From assembly GCF_000003815.2 (NCBI RefSeq), contig NC_049987.1, positions 5,226,116 through 5,290,115 of the forward strand: a stretch of DNA of 64,000 nt. The letters run 5' to 3'. The position numbers and the translations under genes are program-made. Under the pieces are notes generated by a model that made no database searches, was not told the origin of the DNA, and saw only the letters and a program-made list of their open reading frames with translations. Shown here piece by piece: positions 33,604 through 46,711 of this stretch. The stretch is from Branchiostoma floridae. Lineage: Eukaryota; Chordata; Leptocardii; Amphioxiformes; Branchiostomatidae. Positions within the stretch are counted from its first letter, which is position 1; every line of letters starts with the position of its first letter.

Positions 33604-33818
33604 GCTAAGGCCACATTTTAGAACGGGACCCGGTGGGGCTATTTGTGGGAACGAAAAATAGAAATGTACACGTAAAAACACATACAAATAATACCCACGA
33701 GTCCACGACTATTCTCTTTACGTCTTTACGTGTAGTTTAGTGTCATTTGTGTGATACTTTTCGTTCCCGAAAGCTACCCAGCCGGGCCCCGGTTTGGATA
33801 TGACATGTAGGCCTTACG
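33604..33818. mobile_element. MITE family B, copy 2
   Basis: Ends AAGGCCACATTTTAG with GGGACCCGGTGGGG, and CAGCCGGGCCCCGGTTTGG followed by TAGGCCTTA. Interior ACACGTAAAAACACATACAA is shared with the copy at 42890. Confidence 0.75.
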
Positions 33819-33829
33819 GGGTGATATAC

Positions 33830-34240
33830 TAGTACCCTTTTTTTGGCTGATACAAGACGGGGTACGCCAGGTCTCACGTCTGAGTGAATGGTGTAGATTA
33901 TCGTACGGCTGATACGAGACGGGGGTTCACCAGGCCTCCATCCGGGTGCTTTTTTAGTGAATCACCAACTCTAGACATAAGTACTTTGCACCATCGCACA
34001 CCGGGGCACGCCCCAACTCTTTTTCGAAAGGCGTGGTGGGTTTACGTTCTTTAACAAACAAGGGCTACCGGACTATCATTCAACGTCCCGAGCCGAAATT
34101 AGGTACCCATTTTTACCTGAGTCACAAGTGAGGAAACTTGTGTAACTGAGTGCCTTTCCAAAGGGCACAAGATGGGTGACTGCATGATTCGAACCCTAGG
34201 TCCTGAACCAAATACGCTGTCGCTACGTCACGCGATCCAG
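33830..34240 (-). mobile_element. tRNA-derived SINE
   Basis: On the minus strand the head lies near 34235 (GCGTGACGTAGCGAC, B box GGTTCGAATCA). A body follows with GGCACTCAGTTACACAAG, ACTCAGGTAAAAATGGGTACC and GTTAAAGAACGTAAACCCAC. Same family as 5430 and 8318. Confidence 0.8.
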
Positions 34241-34382
34241 CGCGATCAGGAGATAAATATCGTATCACAAATCATTCATGAACACCCGGTGAAAAATGTC
34301 ATACAAAAGTTGTTTTCCTTTGCTTTGCCTCGTCAGCTGAGATCTTGGCACTGTTGTTTGTCTCTGTGTGGAAGAAGAGATT

Positions 34383-34625
34383 AGCTTAGCCTCCGTAGCA
34401 GGCTCTCTGGGGCCTTCTTTCGGCTCATATAGATACACTTGCTGGCTATTTCTTTTTGTACTGGGTCGCTGATTGCTGGCCGTCGCTGGGTTTGAACACG
34501 AGGGGCCAATGGGTCAGCGACGGCCGGCAATCAGCGATCCAGTACAAAAAGAAATGGCCAGCAAAAGTGTATTATGAGCCAAAAAAAGGCCCGAGAGAGC
34601 CTGTTACGGAGGCTATACTAAGCCT
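34383..34625. mobile_element. Long-arm hairpin MITE
   Basis: About 105-bp arms: TAGCCTCCGTAGCAGGCTCT outermost left against AGAGCCTGTTACGGAGGCTA right, and TTTCTTTTTGTACTGG against CCAGTACAAAAAGAAA innermost. The 30-bp spacer is around GGGTTTGAACACGAGGGG. No ORF. Confidence 0.85.
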
Positions 34626-34842
34626 ATAGCTAAGATTAGCCGGTTAAGGCCATGGATTTACAGATTGCTTTTATACGGTTTGAAGTTTAGATCTGGCTTT
34701 CATGCCAATATCCCCTTGATCTACCCAGAACATACCAGAAAGGAAAGAAAATAACTCGTGGTTGGAAGGTCCACAATCCTGTTATTTTCCGTACCACCAT
34801 AAATGCTATAGGGTCACATTTCGTCGGTCGGCGGCTGTTTGT

Positions 34843-35200
34843 GAAAACTAAAACTAAAACCAAAGTAAAGCTAAAGCTAAAGCTAAAGCTAAAAGCTAAA
34901 GCTAAAGCTAAAACTAAAACTAAAACTAAAACTAAAACTAAAACTAAAACTAAAACTAAAACTAAAACTAAAACTAAAACTAAAACTAAAACTAAAACTA
35001 AAACTAAAACCAAAGTAAAGCTAAAAGCTAAAGCTAAAGCTAAAAGCTAAAGCTAAAGCTAAAACTAAAACTAAAACTAAAACTAAAACTAAAACTAAAA
35101 CTAAAACTAAAACTAAAACTAAAACTAAAACTAAAACTAAAACTAAAACTAAAAACTAAAACTAAAACTAAAACTAAAACTAAAACTAAAACTAAAACTA
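34843..35200. repeat. (CTAAAA)n hexanucleotide array
   Basis: About 60 units of CTAAAA, in two blocks, each preceded by a run of the variant CTAAAG; the pattern (CAAAGTAAAG, CTAAAG run, CTAAAA run) occurs twice. The Lys/Thr and Leu/Val ORFs here are translations of the repeat. Confidence 0.95.
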
Positions 35201-35204
35201 TACA

Positions 35205-36785
35205 CAATAAATATACACAATCATGCCAGAGTAAAAAAAGTTAGCCAAGGACAGTACTTCCATCTTCATGGAGGTAACTACATGTGTATGATGGCTGACC
35301 AGAGACTGGAGGTCACTGTCTGTGTCCGGAGCTGTCATCTAGAACATTCAACTTATTTCAATTCTTGCCAAAAACGAAAACAAATGCTCATATTTACCAT
35401 AAGAGATAATATCCAATCTAAGCAAGCTGATTGTCTACTGGCTGTAGAAGAAAGAAAAAGAACACCCCAGTGTAAAGATAATAATATGTTTATTGCAAGT
35501 TCTTGCCCGAGGGCTAATTGCAGGTACAAACAACATGTAAAATAAGGAAAATACAAAGGTGCTAGGAACTACATTTTATGACTATGCTATGCTAGTGTAC
35601 ATTAAATTAGATTAGTGATAATAAAATAAGCAAACAAACAAATAAGAGAACGCTTGATGTTTTCGTCATTAACAATGACATTCAAGAAAAGGCACTGTAA
35701 TTCGGAATGTTGACGACTACTTGCTGACTGTCATATTGGTTATTATTACATCAGGTATCTGTATATTCTTTTGTGCCATAGCCCACCTACAGTGTAATTT
35801 CAGAATTTCTGTGTTCCCGTGACATTCCCGTGTTTAACTCTTAAAAGAGCAGCTAAGGCTGACAGGAAATTCCATTTACAATAAAGGATATTGATTGGTA
35901 TCAAAAGCATGGGGTACAACGTGGAGAATGGAAATGCAAGGTTACATAATCTCTCATAGGCAAAAGCAAGTAAATTTTATGGATGACATCCTTTGCAAAC
36001 CCCAAAAATAATGAAATAGGCCGAAAAAAATCTATATATTAAGATCTCAAAATTTTCCAAATAGACACCATAGATTTACAAGAATCTACGTGACAAAACA
36101 TAGTATTTACAGCCAACAAGTCATTTAGTCCTGTAGTCAAGAAGTGAGCTAGTGACAGTAGTGTGGTAGCCGTGACACTAGTCTTCTTCTACAAGTACAA
36201 TCATTAGGCTACAACACAACATATATTCCACATTTTGATACTACAGTGAACTCCAGTTATTTGGACTTCAGCTTTTTGGATAATTTGGGTAATTGCATAG
36301 AATTGCGAAATCCAAAACCATTTGCCATTCATTCTATTGTATAAGACTTCGCAGAATTGAATGACCCACAAGACGTCTCAAACTTCGGGTTTTTGGATAG
36401 GATTACGTCAAATTACAGCGACTGAAAATGCGCTAAAACTTACAAAATGAGGCAAAAATCTCGTCATGTTGGCCCTCTCGGAGAAAGAAAAAAATTCTTA
36501 ATTAGGAGAAATTAATGAGCGCGCTGGTGTCATTCATAAAATTTACTTACTGTGGCCTTTAATAAAAATAGCCAGCATATAAAACCACCCCTGACCCCAA
36601 ATGGAATCACCCTTACTTGGTGGCGTCCTGGCATGTGTGGTATTACCGGCGCGACGCATGTCGTCAGTAGGGGTATAACGATTATAGCGCTGATCTAAAT
36701 ATGGTAGCAAGTCGAGGTTATAGTAGCAGATCACAACCCTCATGATCATTCAACCGAGCGCCTTTTCTACACTAAAGCAATTACC
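35205..36785. other. Intergenic region upstream of SMYD
   Basis: A LINE-like 3' end near 35480–35560 (TATGTTTATTGCAAGTTCTT) and a partial Harbinger-like MITE at 35965–36225 are visible. The last 250 bp before the ATG at 36786 should contain the SMYD promoter; no TATA box is evident. Confidence 0.45.
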
Positions 36786-39700
36786 ATGGACCGTGAGCTT
36801 GTTGAGTTGTTTACAGAGCCAGGGAAGGGGAAAGGCGTGAGGGCCCGGACGGTCGGGAGAGGGATTCGTCAGGGAAGTCTCATCATCGCAGAGGACCCCT
36901 ATATATTTAGCCTGGAAGTGGAAGAGTCAAAGCGGCGATGCCATTCTTGTTTACAAAAGTAGGTGTAACGTTACTAGCTAAGTTACAGTGTTATTAGTGA
37001 AGAAGTTGTGTTGGTGAATGCATATCCCCATCTAACGTTACTAAATTCAATGTTAAAATCTAACGTTACTAGCTAAGTTACAGCGATATTAGTGAAGAAG
37101 TTGTGTTGGTGAATTCATATCCCCATCTAACGTTAAAATCTTATGCTCAAATCTAACGTTACTTTAAAATTTGAGTCGTTCTATACGGCTATATAATGTG
37201 TTTGTCCTAAAACCATGCTTTTAAGTAACGTTGAAGACTAAAAACGGCGTTGCCATTACTCTTGTTTACAAAAGTGGGTGTAACGTTATTAGCTAAGTTA
37301 CAGCGACATCAGTGAAGAAATTGTCTTATTGAATGTATATCCCCATCTAATATTAAAATATAATGTTAAAATCTAACGTTACTTTAAAATCTATAGGGTT
37401 CTAATGTTTTTTGTGTTATAAAACCATGCCTTTAGGTAACGTTGAAGAGTCAAAACGGCGTTGCCATTCTTGTTGGGTTTCACTTCTTTTTTTTGCGAGG
37501 CAGTGTAAGACGAAGACGACATCATTAGTTATGAGTTCAACTGATACTAATCCCCCAAAAGGATATTAAGACAGTAGGACAGACAAAACTAATATTACGA
37601 CAGTAGGTCAGACAAAAGAGTAATGTGTTGAGTATATTTAGAGGAAGTAGGTCATTGTCCATACTGGTTTGCAAACCGGGTCAACTACGGTATGCTTGAC
37701 CGGTTAGTTTTGACCTTCAAAAAGTTGAGTTCATGATTGTTCGGACCTTTCCAGTGATTTGGGCCCCTGGGTGGCGGTAGCCAGTCCCTAAACTCAGAAT
37801 CAGTGACCTAGCATACATTGTGGCGTTATATGTGTTGCGTAACTGGTAGAGCGTTCGGCTCGGAATCTAGAAGTCCCGAGTTCGATACCCGCCGTGCCCT
37901 CGAAGTTGTGCCCTTGGGATAGGCACTTTCTCAGTTCACCCGGTGTAAAATGGGTGCCTGACTTCGGTTGGTGAGGTAAAAGAAAATACTACCTTTACCT
38001 TAGTACTACGTATGTGGCACTGTTCATATATCTTACTACCTGGTACTTGAGTGCAGTGTGCCACATTGTCCTCGTCTGTCGAAAAGCAAAGAGACATAGC
38101 AAACTTGACACTCATTTGTCTCTCAGCGAGTGCTGACAGAGTTCTAGGGCATGTGAATAGTGCTAAGCTGCCCAAGGTGGCACGCCGCGCGCCAAGCCCT
38201 TTTCTGTAATCGTTCTAGTTGGTTAGACTGGCGTACTTTTCCATCAATGTTCACCAAATTTTATAATTTTCAGTGACTCCCTTTTTGAAGGTGAGAGATG
38301 AAAAAAAAAACACATAGGCGAGGAAGAAGAAAAAACTGTAATTTCTGATGTCATCAAATCTTCAGTATTTCAAACGCATTTGGTTAATCCAATATTTCAT
38401 CTAAATTGCGCAAAATTGCTTTTTGGGCGATGGGAAACTCTAAGGTAAAAGTTATGATATTATGGCAAAATGATGAATCATTGAAACAACGTTTGAGCTA
38501 GAAAAGAGCACATACCAGTCTACTCATACCCTTTTATGCTATTTCATTGTGCATATTTCAGACCGACCGAACCCGGGATTCGAAACTTGACCCTATAGCG
38601 TTTAAGGTAGTACGGAAAGTAACAGGATTCGTTTTGTGGACCTTCTCTTTATTTTTAGTAAATCTCTCCTTTCTGGTACGTTCTGGGTAGATCAAGGGAA
38701 TTTTGGTATGAAAGGCCGATGCAAACTTCAAACCGGAACAAAATTTATGTAGATCCATGGTCTTAACCGACTAATCGCCAAGTTCAAATGCTGTTTGGAA
38801 ACTTGAGCTATCTACGACTCAAAAATCACGATCACAGCATGTCCAGAACACCAGATATGTATATCAAAACCGCTGCAGTACCATAAAAAGACACTAGGGA
38901 GCCACAAATATAATCATTTTAAGATCTCATCAAGACCTACCCACATACCAAACATTAAGATATTCACATTTGGACTGTCTCTAATAAGGCTTACGTCACA
39001 TTTCCAAACCGGGGCCCGGTCGGGTATCTTTCGAGAACGAAAAATAAAATATGATATCAAAGAATACCAAACTACATAAGGCGTATAGAAAATAGTCGTC
39101 AGCATTATATATCTATGTACATTTTTACGTATAATTTTCTATTTTTTTGTTTCCACAAGCAGCCTGACCAGGGCCCGCGGTTTGGAAATGTGACGTTAGC
39201 CTAAGGCCGCATTCTAGCGAAGTAATGTTTGGTGAAGTGGTTTAATGATCAACAATGTGATCCTCAAAAACACAACACAATCCGGAGAGATGTTTCTATA
39301 ATACAATTGTTTTTATAACTCTTATCTCAACTTTATGTTTTTCTAACCCTAATCAAGTAATTCACCTTGCAGATGGCTGGAGTTTACCAGCCTCCTAGCC
39401 TCCGTTTCAGTCTTCGGACGGGGCTGTTTTTGATGTTGCTGCCCTGGCTAGAAGTTTGCACTGAGAAGATAACGATGTAAACAGCAGCATCTATGATCAT
39501 GCGTACGTTCAATACCGATTTTTTTTCAACAGGAAGACGGTGCCGCTTGTCTGCTATGGATGTAAATACGCCAGATACTGCAGCGAGACATGTCAGGTAA
39601 ATTCCGACTTTTGGAAAAAAGTCAAATGCATTAATGGAGAAATGTTTTTGTCTTTAAAGGGTACTTGTATGTGATTGCTTTAGATGAAATACAATTACAC

Positions 39701-42700
39701 AAATGTCTGCTCGTAAACATAGGTAAATCTATTTTCATGGAAAAGCCATGTTTTAGGGCTTTCTGCTTTGGGGTTTTGGTCAAACATTTTTTTTTTTCAA
39801 ATGCGACAGCGAAGGAGCCATGTTACATGTATGTTTGAGGCTGTATATTAAAACTTCCAATACAGTTCTGAGTGTTATGTCTAGCACGTATGAAATGTAC
39901 TAAGCGTCCACAGAAGCGTGGTGGGGTGTGTGCCCTGTAGTATTTATCTAATTGATACATTAATTAACTTCATACACTCTTTGGCGTGTCTTCACTTCCC
40001 GATGTAACGTTAGTAAATACTGCACTTCATGACATTAACACGCAATGCAAAAATTCCATTCGATAAGCATGTCTTAATTAGCATGCATAAAGTTGCTTGC
40101 GTTGTGTCACAAATATGCAAACACTGCATGAATGTGCTCACGTATATGCAAATCTATCACATGCCAATCACATATTAGGTATGTTTTTGGTTGTGCCTGA
40201 GATCCGTTTTCATGTCATGACGTCAGGAGCGCGATCAGGAACACCATAGGATGGAGTGTGACGTCATTAACGTCTCGTCGGGACTGGCTGCAAACCTAAA
40301 AATGGCCGTAGCCATACTGTGCAAGATGGTGAGTCGCCTCAAGGTCTTCCGTTTGTATCGTCTTGGCATTACTCGAATATCATTCTTGAAATGACAAGAA
40401 CGAAGATGAAGATCTAAGTGTTTTTCGAAAGCTTGCCTCAGCTTATAAGAGACTTTATTAAGAAAATCCTTAATGGCGTGCACAAGGGTATACGTACAGC
40501 ACTAATCTTCTTGGCCTTCTCGACAGATAATACTTTACACAAACTTTAATAACGTAATTACAGTACATGTGATTGTCAGATATTTATGAACACTTGTTCC
40601 GTGAAATTAAATAAAATAAGTCCTACTACGCGGTTGTCAAAAATCAGCAGAGTCAAAGATAATCTGAATTTAGTTGAAAGGAAAGTTTATTGAGTCCGCT
40701 TTAAAGGACTTGAAGACTGAGCAGTTTGTAGCACTACTGGTAGCTAGTTCCACACTGCTGTGGCCTTGTAACTAAAAGCCCTTTCGAAGGAGTGTACCCT
40801 TGGTTTACTCTCCAAGCAGAGGTTGAGTCGCGGAGATATAGTAGGATATATAGGAGCGTCCGTGTAATTTTTCTGACTACTACTATTTCTCCGCGACTCA
40901 ACCTCTGCTTGAAGAGTACCCTTGGTTTGTCTAACTCGAACGTAAATTTTGAAGTGAGCTTGAATAGAGAGAAAATCCTGTTTCGTTTTTTGTGTGCGAA
41001 GATTTGTCTGAACTATTTCATTTAACATACACGTAGGTGCGCGTTACATACTTTAGATCATGAAATACTTGCTGCTAACATGGCTTGCTTAATCTCGTTC
41101 CCAGCATCACCTGCCAGTGGAACGAGGTCAGCTGAGTTCCATTTCTAACCTGATGTCCCGTAAGTATCATATGCTATCGTAGCAAGTACGGTACACACCT
41201 TTCAAACAAGTGTACTGTACATATCGTGACAAGTACTGTACACACACCTTTTAACAGGTATCATGACAACAACTGTACACACCTTTCACACAACGGTAAC
41301 TGTACTTATGGTAATGCTGTGAACTCCTTTCACATAACTGTAACTGTACTTATCGTAACAAGTACTGTACACACCTTTCACACAACTGTAACTGTACTTA
41401 TGGTAATGCTGTAAACTCCTTTCACATAACTGTAACTGTACTTATCGTAACAAGTACTGTACACACCTTTCACACAACGGTAACTGTACTTATGGTAATG
41501 CTGTAAACTCCTTTCACATAACTGTAACTGTACTTATCGTAACAAGTACTGTACACACCTTTCACACAACTGCAAATGTACTTATCTTCACACAGTCACC
41601 TTTCACACAACTTCAAATGTACTTATCTTGCCAAGTAATGTACACACCTATCAAACAGCTACAAAATAGCGGTAAAGTATCGTCACAAGTACACACGTTA
41701 TCTTAATTTCACAAGTACTGTACACACCTTTCACACAACTGCAACTGTACTTATAGTGACACTGCACACACCTTAGGCCACAGCAAGTAAATTTTATGGA
41801 TGACATCAGCGCGCGCATTAATTTTTGCCTGATTTCAGAATAAAAAACAAGAATTTTTATCTTCTGCAGGGATGGTCAACATGACGATAAAGTACCAAAA
41901 TGAGCAAATATGTTGTGTTGTAGCCTAATAGTTGTACTGTCTTGTAGAAGTGACACTTGCAAGGTACCCGAGACTGTAGTTGTAGAAATGAAACTTATTG
42001 GATAGGTGTAAAATTGACACCAATATGGAAGCTATGACTCAGAGCATGAGTGTGGTTACCAACTTTGTTGGTGATGTCAGTCTACCACACTAGTGTCACT
42101 TTTACCACACCAGTTCATGTTCACTCTGATACCATGTTCTGTCCCTTTATTTCTTTTTACAACAGTCATCACAACTTTATGGTGCCCATTTTTTATAATG
42201 TAGCCATCTTGTTTTTTTCGCCCTATCGCATTATTTTTGCAATCTGCATAGGATGTCATCCATAACATTTACTTGCTGTGGCCTTAGTTGTGAATAATGA
42301 ACCTTTTGTTTGTTTTTGTTTTGTTTATTATTATCCTTGTTATCCCGTGATTCTCCAACCTGATGAAGTTATTCACAAATTCTTGGCGCCACATAGACCC
42401 GTTCTCCTCAACATCGCCCGAGCCTTTAACGCTGAAGTTAAGTAGAGTAGCTGACAATGGATTCTATAACTTGAAATGAAAATAAAACAACCCTCCTGTG
42501 CCACCTCCTTGCTAGATGTGGACGACATCAAAAGACAGAGAGCCGGTGGTCTGACAGCTATGCTCTCCACTCTTCGAACAACTCTTAAGTTTCACCCGGA
42601 ATATCTTATTGACCAAGAAGCTCTGGAGGCGGTTGTTGGAAAGGTAAGAAAAGAGGTTACATTCGACTTTTTTTCTGGAAGTGAACTTTCTTTTGAAAAC

Positions 42701-45700
42701 ATCCCAGTAACTCTTTTCTAAAGTGGCATAATGGACACTTCCAACAACGGACTACGTAATTGCATGTTGCTGTTATCCACTTAATAGTGCCAAGTGACAC
42801 AAGTTTCTGTAAAAGGGTATTTAGGAATGGGGGCTAGCCATTCGGATTTAGTAAGTTTGAGGTACCTCCTCGAAGACGGGACCCCTATCAAGGCTTACGC
42901 CAAATTTCCAAACTGGGACCCGTCCGAGCTGATCTTGAAAACGAAAAAATAGAGACGTACACGTAAAAACATACAAATAGTGCCCCACGACTAGTCTTTT
43001 CGCGTCTTGTGTAGCTTCTTCTTCGGCTCTTGTCGTCTCGTGTCTTTTATATTCTACTTTTCATTCCCGAAAGCTGCCCGGCCGGACACAGGTTTGTGAC
43101 GTTAGCCTAATGTACCATCCGAAAGATGGGTGCACCCCAAATTTAGCGGTGGTTTAATGTTTGCGGTTTTCGCGGTGGCCGCTTCACCGCGAATTTAAAA
43201 CCACCGCGAACATTTTTCCATGGCAGTAAGAGACCAAAGTGCACCGCGAAAAGTAATTTTTCCCGCTACCGAGAAATTAATGGTTAAAAGCAAACGGTTC
43301 TTAGTGCACTTTGTAACTGTTGAAGAACAGCTCAAACTTGCATTAAGTTCGTCCTGAAGATCGTTGTGATTGCAGCTGTGGCACCAAGGTTTACTGAGAC
43401 CGTTTTCAATTCAAAGCGCTTCCTGTGCGTGACTGTTTTCATGTCAGGTCAGCAGGGCTAAGAGGAGTGATAGTCTTATTACATTCCTCTGCAGGGCCGC
43501 TCCTGCCGCCGGAGATAAATCTCCCTCCCTGACCTGCACAACGCAAATGAGAATCTGGCAAATGACGATATGGAAGAATGAATAGCAAGCATTTTCTTAA
43601 TGTGGCTCTCTCTTCCAGCAGGAAATACGGTAGACTGAAATATAGACAATAGGGAAGTTTTATAATCTCCTGTTGAATGGCAAGCCCTCGAACACTGCAA
43701 AATGACATTAAAGTTGTAGCAGGTACAAGAGTTGCCATTATCTTTCCCCACGCAGATATGCATTTTAGGCTATAAAAGGAAGTAATACCCTTGGCCCTAT
43801 GGGCTATCTAATGTCATTTTCTTTAATCACCCTTTGGAATATGTTCGACTGCAACAGTCTGAAAAAGTTTTGGAGACTGGAAAGTTTGCTAGAAATCAAT
43901 ATCAGGAAGTAAATGTCCTAATATCTGAGCTGTCCAAAAAAATCTTTGAGCGTTTTCTTTGGGAATTTCCAAGGATTGAGCATCAGATGCTGTATGGTTG
44001 TCTGCAGCGAAATCAAGCAACAAGTGGTATGTGTTGATCTGCAAAGACCACAAAGAGGCTTTTTAATTCCATTGCACTTGCTCTTTATTTAGGTTTGTTT
44101 ATTTCATCTGCGTGTATCTGTCAACTATAGCTGAAGAATAGCAAGCTTTATTGACACGACAAAAAAGTACGGTGACTTTTGTATGGTCAACTATGAACTA
44201 CAAGAAAAGGAATGCAGAGAATAGATCTTAAAATTCTACTAATTAAACAAAATAGAATTAGTCCTAGGGAATCAAAACAAATGACACATGTGTCCTTCCT
44301 CTTCATCCAAACATGCATGCCGTTAACGTTACTGAGAGGGGAACGGTGCCCGTGGTCGGAACTGGGTGTTCTTGGCTGCATCCTGAGCAGTAGCCGGCCG
44401 ATGAAGCGATTGCTGATGCTGCTGCCAGTGCTGGAACGCCCGCTCGAAGTTGTTCCACTGCTGCAGCTGCCACTCCTGGCAGGTAGGTTGGTGCTGCTGC
44501 CAGATCTGGTACAGGGTCAGCGGCTGTGGCTGTGCTGTGTCACCTTCTCCCATCTGCTGCTGATGCTGCTGTATTGGGTTATCCTGGAGTGGTGCGCTCC
44601 TGACAGAAGTTGCAAGCTGCTGCAGGCCATTGTGCTGCTGCAGGTCATTGAGCTGCTGCAGGCCATTGAGCTGCTGCAGGTCATTGGGCAGGTCGTTGAA
44701 AAAATCCGGATCCAGTGGTGGAAGATCTTGCGGGATCGGGAATGGGTACGGGTCGGAGTTTTCTATGTCGTTGGTGCCATGGGGGTAAATCGGGCACATG
44801 CACTCACCAACTTCTACTCCACTATCGGACCTGACGACGCCCTTGTAGCACGCCATGAAGTACGGGTACTCGTTGGTGACGTGGTACCGGTACACGCCAT
44901 CCTTCATGCGGCCATGGCACTCGTCCAGGTCGGCGTTAGTCAGGACGGTCCCGTCCTCGTCCACCGGGCCGTAGATCGCGAAGCCGTCCGCGGCGACGCC
45001 GACGATCTGGGAGTGAGTGCTGGTGCCGTCGAAGACGCAGTCGGGGTGGATGTGGTAATGGTACTCTCCAAATGGGTTGGGGTGGCCGTCACATTGGTCC
45101 AGCACTTCGTACTCGCTGGCATCACGGCATTCCCTGGAGAAGGGGTTGAAGATGGGAACGCCGTTGATTGCCACGCCCACGGCACCCATGTTTAGGCATG
45201 TTGTCTGGTTAGCCACTTGTGGGTTCTTTGGTATGTTGATGTGGAGATGTTGAGGCTGAAAAAAAGATATAAACGTACTTATCTTCCAGAAATCGACACA
45301 ACGGCATTGTTCATTTTGGGGACGCTGCATGATACAGAGCTTTATTGCAAACCATTTGGACTGCTCCACATAATGACATAAAGTGATTCAAAGGAATTCA
45401 AAATCAAACGTTTTACTTGGTAAGTTCTATATTTCAAAGGTGGTACGTGACTCCCATGGTCATAGTAGCTATGTACAGCTTGAACCTAAGATTTTCCAAG
45501 ATTAAATAGGAGAATTGTTCGTTAAACGTTGGATCGAGCTATGCCCCGGGTCAAGTACTATTTGTTTTAACCTGATATACATGATTGCAGTATTTGCATT
45601 TAAACTTTGTGTTCGCGTTACCCAGGAATGTCGTGTTCGAGCTCCTGAAAGCGTTTTCTAGATGAATCAAAAATACACTCCATAACGTTTTCGACTCATA

Positions 45701-46676
45701 TCTAGGAAATCAAATAAATCATTTATCATGATTTAACACAGATCTATACAACCGCTCTGTTACAGAATTGCTCACAAACATAATGCAAAGTAATTATCAA
45801 ACTCCCTTCAGTCCTTTCACTAAAGGTAACTACATTCAGCTATAGGCAACGAGTAGAAAACATACATAGCTCTGCATTGCTCTTAACTATGTGTCTTGAG
45901 TCATGTACAGTTATTTTTAACACATGTTACTTAACGTACCCAATCTGTGGTATCTCACTGCACTTGGGGCACCGGTGCGGCACTGCGGGGTTCGTTCACT
46001 GCGGCACTGTTGTTATTTGCGCCGTTTTTTTATAATTTAGATATTTCGTAATACGTAAAAGTATGAGTTAGCTAGAAGACAACAAAATACACAAAACGTA
46101 AGAAAATTCGTTTTTTTTCTTTATCTCTGAAATTCGTTGAGTGTATTTCGAACCCCGCAGTGTGGCACCGGTGCCGCAAGTGCAGTGAGATATCACCTTC
46201 AACTTCTAGGGGAGTGTATGTGCTCTTACCACGATTGGGGAGGGTTCTGTGGGTTGGGGTAGACTGGCGTGGCGTGGTCGGGAATAGCATTGCTGACGAT
46301 AGTGATGGTGCCCATACCCACGGTCACGGTAACGGACCCCTTCAGACCCGTGTTGTGTTCCACAACGTCACGGACCTTGAACTCCCTGATCTCCGCGGGA
46401 GTCAGGGCAAGTGTGCCCACAGCCAGGGCGCAAAGGAGGAGGAGGGACCGCATCTTCTTTTCCTGCAATGGACAACAACCATCAAGTAAATAAAAAAAAT
46501 AAATAAATAACCTGAATAAACAAATAAATAAACAAATAAACACATAAATAAACAAATAAACGAATAAACAAATAAACAAATTAACAAATGAATAAATTAA
46601 TAAACAAATAAATAAATAAACAAATAAATAAACAAATAAATAAATAAACAAATAAATAAACAAATAAATAAACAAA

Positions 46677-46711
<35 letters not shown>

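Noticed and set aside
34687-35050. Lys/Thr-rich or Leu/Val-rich proteins
   Set aside because: Pure translation of the CTAAAA hexamer array.
43834-44037. Possible extra SMYD exon
   Set aside because: Exons 42516–42643 and 50451–50518 already join in frame and match the family without it.
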